Assembly: GCA_035293565.1 (NCBI GenBank)
Contig: DATGMP010000163.1
Coordinates: 1-64,000, forward strand
Reading direction: 5' to 3'
Length of the DNA stretch: 64,000 nt
DNA from: DATGMP01 sp035293565
GTDB taxonomy: Bacteria; Pseudomonadota; Alphaproteobacteria; BOG-932; Roseiterribacteraceae
Of the stretch, positions 58,700-64,000 are shown piece by piece. The position numbers were made by a program, and so were the translations under genes. Under the pieces are notes generated by a model, which was not told the origin of the DNA, searched no databases, and saw only the letters and a list, made by a program, of their open reading frames with translations. Numbering within the stretch: position 1 is the stretch's first letter; each line of letters starts with the position of its first letter.

Positions 58700-61024
58700 A
58701 TGTCAGCAATGAAAAGCGCGCCCATCAGGCTCGTGAGAACACTGGCCGGCGCCACAATGTTCCTCACCCCGTTTTGGGTTCCTCATGCCCGAGCACAGGA
58801 GCCCGATCAGCTTGCCGCGCCCAATGGATCTCCGATGGAGGAGATCATCGTCACGGCGCGGCGCCGGCGCGAGGACATCCAGAGCGTCCCGATCGCTATC
58901 ACGCAGCTGTCCGCATCGGATTTGCGCGGCAACGGAGTCGAGACCGTCGCCGACCTGCAACTTTATGTCCCTTCCCTCACATCGCTCAACACCACCAACC
59001 GCGATTTCGACCAGCTGTCGATTCGCGGGCTTCCGGGCGTCGTCGCCTATTTCGCCGAGGCGCCGATCGTCTCGGCAGTATCGGCGGCATCCGCCACCGG
59101 AAGCGCCAGCGGCTCGGGTCCCGGTCTCTATTACGACCTCGATGGCGTTCAAGTTTTGAAAGGGCCGCAAAGCACTTTGTTCGGCGGCACCACGACCGGT
59201 GGGGCAATCCTGTTCGAGCCCAAGAAGCCGGGTAACGCCTATGAAGGCTACGCGCAGGTCACGCTCGGCGATTACAATGACAAGGAGCTCGAAGGCGCGG
59301 TGAATATGCCGCTGGTTGCTGACAAGCTGATGATCCGCGTCGCCGGCCAGACTCAGCAGCGGGACGGCTTCACCGAAGATGTCGTCCACCACAAGGATCT
59401 GGATAATCGCGACTTCTATGCCGGCCGCATCGGCATCATGCTGCAACCCACGGACGGCTTCGACAACTATTTCGTCTATTCGAGCTTTTACAGTCACAAC
59501 AACGGCGCCGGCGAGAAGCTGTCGGCGGTCGACCCGAACGGCCTCGCCGCATTGGCCTTCGGCGATACCGCCCTTCAGGCGCTCGCCGTATCGCAGGCCC
59601 TGGGCCCGCGTGCCACCGCGCTCGACACGCCGGAGATCAGCAAGGAATACACCTTCCGCTTCGTCGATATCGCGCAATGGTACGCGAGCGACAATCTCAC
59701 CGTGAGGAACGTCGCGTCCTACACGGAGTCCAAATATCTCTTCCGCTGGGATCTCGACGGCAGCACGCTTCCGCTGGTCGCCTCGACCACGCCGTCGGGC
59801 TGGTCGTCGAATATCGGCGCCTACAGCGAGGAGCTGCAATTCCAAGGCCATTCGCCCGACAACAATTTCGTCTGGACGGCGGGCGCGTTCCTGCAGTTCG
59901 TCCACCCCGTGGGCTATGCCGCCAGCCAGAGCATTTTCTTCGACGTTCCGGGCAACACCATCATCGCCAATCCGCTAACGATCGCGAGCGCATCGACCAC
60001 GAGGGAGCAGGCGCTCTACGCGCAAGGTAACTACGACCTAGGCGGCGCGCTGCCGGCTCTCGCCGGCCTGAAGCTTACGGCGGGGTACCGCTATTCCTGG
60101 GATTATGCGTCCAATCTACAGAATTCGTACAACGCCGCGGGCATGTGCCAATCGAATGCTGCGCTGACCGTCCCGAACTGTGCCAGCGCGATCTCAGGGC
60201 AATTCAACCAGGGCACATGGACGCTCACGCTCGATTACCAGATCAGCTCCGGAACGCTCGCCTATGTGACCGGCCGGCGCGGCTACAATCCGGGCGGTTT
60301 CAACGCTTATGCGCCGACGAGTGACCTCAGAAAATATCAGCCGGAGCATCTGAACGACGTCGAAATCGGCCTGAAATCCGACTGGACTCTGCTTGGCGCC
60401 CACGCGCGCACAAGCGTCGATGCCTACCATGACTACTACACGAACATTCAGCGCAGCGTCGGCGTGTTCATCAACGGCCCGGCAACCATCACCGAAAACG
60501 CCGCCGAAGCGACGCTCGAGGGAATCGAATTCCAAGGGACGATTCAGCCGATCGATCGGGTCGAGCTGACCGGCCTCTATGCCTATTCAAATTCCCGATA
60601 CGACAAATACCTGTCGCCGACGGAGGGGAATTTGAGCGGATTGCCCTTCACGGGCGGGCCGCGCAACCAATACAGCGCGACCGGCCGCTATCACTTGCCG
60701 ATCGACGCCGATCTCGGCGACTGGACATTGTCGGCGACGTATAGCTGGCAGGGCCATATCCAGTTCTCCGACCACGAGCTGGGCGGCATCATCTCTCCTC
60801 ACGGCATCCTCGACCTTCGGATGGACTGGAAGAATGTTGGTGGAGGGCCGCTCGATGCCGCCTTCTTTATGACCAACGCCACCGACCTGCTCTACGTCGC
60901 CGGCGGAACCGTGGTCTATAGCTCGCTCGGCGTAAATCCGATCCTCTATGGCGAGCCCCGTATGTGGGGGTTTCAACTGCGCTACCGCTTCGGGCCGCAG
61001 AAGGATGCATCCACAGGTCCTTAG
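58700..61024 (+). CDS. TonB-dependent outer-membrane receptor, stand-alone
   Basis: 774 residues: signal peptide (LVRTLAGATMFLTPFWVPHA, cleaved near ARAQ), MEEIIVTARRRREDIQSVP, plug with LSIRGLPGV and VQVLKGPQSTLFGGTTTGGA, and a barrel ending in MWGFQLRYRF shortly before the stop, with 8 extra residues (GPQKDASTGP tail) after the usual terminal aromatic. This tail is unusual because the last aromatic normally closes the barrel signal. GGGGAAGAG lies upstream of the ATG. The ligand is unknown. No linked enzyme or regulator is seen. Confidence 0.91.
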   Translation: MSAMKSAPIRLVRTLAGATMFLTPFWVPHARAQEPDQLAAPNGSPMEEIIVTARRRREDIQSVPIAITQLSASDLRGNGVETVADLQLYVPSLTSLNTTNRDFDQLSIRGLPGVVAYFAEAPIVSAVSAASATGSASGSGPGLYYDLDGVQVLKGPQSTLFGGTTTGGAILFEPKKPGNAYEGYAQVTLGDYNDKELEGAVNMPLVADKLMIRVAGQTQQRDGFTEDVVHHKDLDNRDFYAGRIGIMLQPTDGFDNYFVYSSFYSHNNGAGEKLSAVDPNGLAALAFGDTALQALAVSQALGPRATALDTPEISKEYTFRFVDIAQWYASDNLTVRNVASYTESKYLFRWDLDGSTLPLVASTTPSGWSSNIGAYSEELQFQGHSPDNNFVWTAGAFLQFVHPVGYAASQSIFFDVPGNTIIANPLTIASASTTREQALYAQGNYDLGGALPALAGLKLTAGYRYSWDYASNLQNSYNAAGMCQSNAALTVPNCASAISGQFNQGTWTLTLDYQISSGTLAYVTGRRGYNPGGFNAYAPTSDLRKYQPEHLNDVEIGLKSDWTLLGAHARTSVDAYHDYYTNIQRSVGVFINGPATITENAAEATLEGIEFQGTIQPIDRVELTGLYAYSNSRYDKYLSPTEGNLSGLPFTGGPRNQYSATGRYHLPIDADLGDWTLSATYSWQGHIQFSDHELGGIISPHGILDLRMDWKNVGGGPLDAAFFMTNATDLLYVAGGTVVYSSLGVNPILYGEPRMWGFQLRYRFGPQKDASTGP

Positions 61025-61077
61025 CGCAAATCGCCTTGACCCTTCGGACCGACGAGAGTTTGAATCGCCTCCACTGG

Positions 61078-61722
61078 ATGGGGGCTCCGGTGATTGGTTG
61101 GGATAAGCACATCAAGGCGTGGCAGCTTGTCGGAGCGGTGCTCGCCGTGCCCGCCGGCGTCGCCGGGACTTACGGAGCCTATAAAACCTATATGTCCGAC
61201 AACGTCTCCTGCCCCGAGCTTCGCGCCTCCATCATCTCGACCTTGGAGCGCAACATTCCGCAGGAGACGAAGCGCGGTCTGCTTCGCGAAGGGATCGCCG
61301 ATTTCGACAAGCACTGCGCCGACAAGGATCCCGATGCGCGCGTTATCTTCGACGCAGCTATGTCCACGCCGACGCCGGCTCCCAATTCCGCGATCCGTGC
61401 AGCCGCCACTGGTGCGATCTTTGGCTTGTCGCGAAGCGGAGAGCGCCGCGGTTGGGTGACCTTGATCTGGTTCGGCCCCGATCGCGATGAGAAGCCAAAT
61501 TTCGATGCCGGCGGAATTCCGGTCCTATCGAAGTCGCCGCCGCCGGTCGGATCGGTCTTGTCCGCTCGCCGGATGATCCCGGTCTGGCTCGAGCCGCAGG
61601 CGGGAAGCGACCCCAACATGCTGCAAGGCAGGCTGGCGGAAGGCGCCTGCGTCAAGATTCTGTCTATCCGGCCCGCAACGCCTCGCCTCTGGGCGGAAGT
61701 ATCGCCCGAGCCTTGCAAATAA
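61078..61722 (+). CDS. Hypothetical protein with one N-terminal membrane anchor
   Basis: About 214 residues. A hydrophobic segment WQLVGAVLAVPAGVAGTYGAY (about residues 15-35, core LVGAVLAVPAGVAG) is followed by a soluble domain with three cysteines (VSCPELR, KHCADKD, GACVKI). I recognise no family. The ATG at MGAPVIGW or the GTG four codons later, which has GGGGG upstream, may be the start; the frame also runs further back into the receptor gene. It follows the TonB receptor by 53 bases. Confidence 0.65.
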   Translation: MGAPVIGWDKHIKAWQLVGAVLAVPAGVAGTYGAYKTYMSDNVSCPELRASIISTLERNIPQETKRGLLREGIADFDKHCADKDPDARVIFDAAMSTPTPAPNSAIRAAATGAIFGLSRSGERRGWVTLIWFGPDRDEKPNFDAGGIPVLSKSPPPVGSVLSARRMIPVWLEPQAGSDPNMLQGRLAEGACVKILSIRPATPRLWAEVSPEPCK

Positions 61723-61762
61723 AAAGGGCCCAGCAACTGCTGGCAGCAACCGCCGGGCCCTT
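61719..61762 (-). terminator. Rho-independent terminator of aceA
   Basis: On the minus strand AAGGGCCC (61762-61755) pairs with GGGCCCTT (61731-61724), followed by TTTTTATTT, 22 bases after the aceA stop. The long loop contains further short dyads (CAGCA/TGCTG). The T-tract overlaps the end of the convergent hypothetical gene. Confidence 0.75.
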
Positions 61763-61784
61763 CAAACTCCTAACCTGTCGATTT

Positions 61785-63062
61785 TCAGTGGAATTGGTCG
61801 GCTTCGGTCGAGTCCTTGAGCGCAGTGGTTGAAGACTCGCCGCCCGAGACGGCCAGCGACACGGCATCGAAATAGCCGGTGCCCACTTCACGCTGATGTT
61901 TGACTGCGGTGAAGCCGTGCTTCTCGGCGGCAAACTCCTTCTGCTGCAGCTCGGAATAGGCCGCCATGCCGCGCTCGGCATAACCGCGCGCCAGCTCGAA
62001 GGTCGAGTAATTGAGGTTATGGAAGCTGGCCAAGGTCACAAACTGGAACTTGTAGCCCATCGCGCCCAGCTCGCGCTGGAAGTTGGCGATCTGGGCCTCA
62101 TCGAGCTTGGCCCGCCAGTTGAAGGACGGCGAGCAATTATAGGCCATGAGCTTTCCCGGATATTGCTTCTGTATCGCCTCGGCGAATTTCTTCGCGTCCT
62201 TGAGGTCGGGCTTGGAGGTCTCCCACCACAGAAGATCGGCGTACGGCGCATAGATAAGGCCGCGCGCGATGCAATAATCGACGCCGCTCTTCTTGATCCG
62301 GAAGAAGCCTTCAGCCGTACGGTCATTGCGGTCGATGAAGGGATGATCGCGCTCATCGACGTCGGAGGTAATGAGCTGGGCCGCCTCGGCGTCGGTACGC
62401 GCCACGACCAGGGTCGAGGTGCCGCAGACGTCGGCGGCCAGCCTAGCTGCGTTCAGCGTGCGGATAAAGCCGGAGGCAGGAATCAGCACTTTGCCGCCCA
62501 GATGGCCGCACTTCTTCTCGCTGGCCAGCTGGTCCTCGAAATGGACCGCGGCGGCGCCGGCCTCGATCATCGATTTCATCAGCTCGAAGGCGTTCAGCGG
62601 GCCGCCGAAGCCAGCCTCGGCATCGGCGACGATAGGAGCGAACCAATGGGTGTTGCCCTTGCCTTCCATATGTTGGATCTGGTCCGCGCGCTGCAGCGCC
62701 TGATTGATCCGCTTGACGACGGCAGGAACGGAATTGGCGGGGTAAAGGCTCTGGTCCGGATACATCTGCCCGGCCAGGTTGGCGTCGGCGGCGACCTGCC
62801 AGCCCGACAGGTAAATCGCCTCGAGGCCCGCTTTGACCATCTGCATGGCTTGGTTGCCGGTGAACGCCCCTAGCGCCGGCACGAAGGGCCGCGTATGAAG
62901 CAATTCCCACAACCGCTTCGCGCCGAGCTCCGCCAGCGTGTATTCGATCTTGACCGATCCGCGCAAACGCTCGACATCGGCAGTCTTATAGTCCCGCTTG
63001 ATGCCAGCCCAACGGTCCGGAATCACGGTTGCGATTTTGCTATGGTCGTCGAGCGGGCTCAT
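61785..63062 (-). CDS. aceA: Isocitrate lyase
   Basis: 425-residue glyoxylate-shunt enzyme that splits isocitrate to glyoxylate and succinate. The catalytic cysteine is in SEKKCGHLGGKVLIP; VADAEAGFGGPLNAFELMK binds magnesium and substrate, and MAYNCSPSFNWRAKLD and FQFVTLASFHNLN are conserved late blocks. Length is typical of the short bacterial form. It stands alone and ends in a clear terminator. Glyoxylate or acetyl-CoA derived from catabolism could pass through it; malate synthase is not in this window. Confidence 0.96.
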   Translation of the reverse strand: MSPLDDHSKIATVIPDRWAGIKRDYKTADVERLRGSVKIEYTLAELGAKRLWELLHTRPFVPALGAFTGNQAMQMVKAGLEAIYLSGWQVAADANLAGQMYPDQSLYPANSVPAVVKRINQALQRADQIQHMEGKGNTHWFAPIVADAEAGFGGPLNAFELMKSMIEAGAAAVHFEDQLASEKKCGHLGGKVLIPASGFIRTLNAARLAADVCGTSTLVVARTDAEAAQLITSDVDERDHPFIDRNDRTAEGFFRIKKSGVDYCIARGLIYAPYADLLWWETSKPDLKDAKKFAEAIQKQYPGKLMAYNCSPSFNWRAKLDEAQIANFQRELGAMGYKFQFVTLASFHNLNYSTFELARGYAERGMAAYSELQQKEFAAEKHGFTAVKHQREVGTGYFDAVSLAVSGGESSTTALKDSTEADQFH

Positions 63063-63116
63063 CTCCTCGTCACCTTCTGTTGCACTGCAAAAAGACGCGT
63101 TGTACCCCGTTCTAAA

Positions 63117-64000
63117 ATGCGAATCAACCCTTCGATCCGGGATAATGTTTCGTTGAGTTACCAGATACCGCTGCGAATCATCGCATTTATTACGTTTATA
63201 AGTGCCTCACCGGTAATTAATCAAGCTTTCGCTGCCGACACGCCCGACGACGGAACCAGCACGCACTCCCCTGCCAAACGGGCCGGCAAGGCCCTCTCCT
63301 ATCGCATCGCGACAACGGACCGGCGGAGCTATAACTATGACGCCCGCCCCGAGATCCAGGGATATGCGCAGCTCGTCGCCGAGCGTTATCGAGTTGCACT
63401 CGACGCCGGCCTCGGGTTGAAGGCGGCCATCGACGCGCTCCTCGCCGAGCCGGGCGAGGCCACTCTGACACGGGCTCGTGACTCATGGATTAATGCGCGT
63501 AGAAGCTACGAAGAGACCGAAGCGTTCCGCTTCTATGACGGCCCGATCGACATTGCCGACACCGAAACCGGAGAACCCGGCCCCCTTGAGCGGCTGGACG
63601 GATGGCCGGTGGATCCCGCCGCGATCGATTATGTCGAGGACAACCCGACGGCCGGCATCGTCAATGACATGAAAGTGGCGCTCACCCGCCGCACCCTGCT
63701 CGACCGCGAAGCCGCCGAAGGGCAAGGCCATGCCGTCACTACCGGCTGGCATGCCATCGAGTTCCTTCTCTGGGGCCAGGAGACCGGCGCCGGCGACCCC
63801 GGAGACCGGCCGGTCTCGGACTTCGTCGCCGGGCAGCCGAACAATGACCGGCGCCGGGCCTATCTGAAGCTCGTTTCCGACATGCTGATCGACGATCTGC
63901 ACTATCTCGTCGATTCCTGGGAGCCCAGCAAAAAGCCGAACTACGGCGCGTCCTTCAAACTGATTAACCAGCGCGAAGCCCTCGGCCGGATCATGAACGG
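63117..64000 (+). CDS. Imelysin-family (M75) iron-regulated periplasmic protein, cut by window edge
   Basis: The frame opens at an ATG at 63117 and runs in frame past the right edge (294 codons seen). The leader RIIAFITFISASPVINQAFA ends in AFA-A, a signal peptide. YAQLVAERYRVALDAGLGLK, SYEETEAFRFYDGPID and VTTGWHAIEFLLWGQE are the imelysin/IrpA blocks, including the GxHxxE signature as GWHAIE. Family members lie in iron-uptake loci and bind metal or haem in the periplasm. A TTG at 63153 could be the start. The gene's end is outside the window. Confidence 0.85.
   Translation, partial: MRINPSIRDNVSLSYQIPLRIIAFITFISASPVINQAFAADTPDDGTSTHSPAKRAGKALSYRIATTDRRSYNYDARPEIQGYAQLVAERYRVALDAGLGLKAAIDALLAEPGEATLTRARDSWINARRSYEETEAFRFYDGPIDIADTETGEPGPLERLDGWPVDPAAIDYVEDNPTAGIVNDMKVALTRRTLLDREAAEGQGHAVTTGWHAIEFLLWGQETGAGDPGDRPVSDFVAGQPNNDRRRAYLKLVSDMLIDDLHYLVDSWEPSKKPNYGASFKLINQREALGRIMN

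Noticed and set aside
1..64000. CRISPR array or rRNA operon
   Set aside because: No regularly spaced direct repeats and no rRNA-like stretch were noticed anywhere in the window.

Overview
The window reads as chromosomal DNA of a GC-rich alphaproteobacterium. The left edge carries the order pcm - rhodanese - tolC - popZ-like (DUF2497) - valS, which is typical of that class. Three SusC-unrelated TonB receptors of the LEEVVVTARR type, a prfB with a +1 programmed frameshift, isocitrate lyase and an imelysin-family protein fit the same picture. I cannot name a genus.

Layout. 1-3.6 kb: housekeeping and envelope genes on the minus strand. 3.7-3.9 kb: tRNA-Cys and tRNA-Asn, followed by a frameshifted serine-recombinase tail and an IS3-type transposase fragment. 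4.5-14 kb: a divergent Lrp regulator and alanine dehydrogenase, a gamma-glutamyltransferase-family enzyme, an AMP-forming acid-CoA ligase, a ketopantoate-reductase-like protein and two tandem secreted LVIVD-repeat proteins. 14-18.8 kb: a membrane protein of unknown function, a VOC protein, a DHDPS-family lyase, a kynurenine-formamidase-like hydrolase and an MFS transporter. 18.8-41.8 kb: a large catabolic region. It contains a TonB receptor, a NitT/TauT-type ABC importer and a nearly complete 3-hydroxyanthranilate meta-cleavage route (HAAO, ACMSD, aminomuconic semialdehyde dehydrogenase, aminomuconate deaminase, oxalocrotonate decarboxylase, oxopentenoate hydratase). It also has kynureninase, an amino-acid permease, an aspartate-dehydrogenase-like protein, two more DHDPS-family lyases, a nitroreductase, an atypical SDR and two LysR regulators. 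42-44.5 kb: a sensor kinase with gene debris around it (metallophosphoesterase, cytochrome c peroxidase and IS5 fragments). 44.6-49.5 kb: esterase plus TonB receptor, with a divergent TetR and a clear promoter/operator. 49.5-50 kb: IS66 debris and tRNA-Val. 50-53 kb: a second NitT/TauT importer. 52.7-64 kb: mostly core genes (cysQ, prfB, aceA, imelysin) plus a large DUF4214/RTX-like secreted protein and a third TonB receptor.

How the genes fit together. Kynurenine formamidase-like hydrolase and kynureninase would give anthranilate or 3-hydroxyanthranilate plus alanine. HAAO to the hydratase would then take 3-hydroxyanthranilate to 4-hydroxy-2-oxovalerate. No classical MhpE-type aldolase or acylating acetaldehyde dehydrogenase is present. 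Three DHDPS-family lyases are, and one may make the last cut to pyruvate. Dedicated outer-membrane, ABC and permease genes suggest that an external kynurenine-like or aminoaromatic compound is the substrate rather than internal tryptophan, since no tryptophan dioxygenase or kynurenine monooxygenase is seen. The lack of core genes between tRNA-Asn and tRNA-Val and the mobile-element debris near both ends suggest that 4-50 kb is an accessory island built by several insertions.
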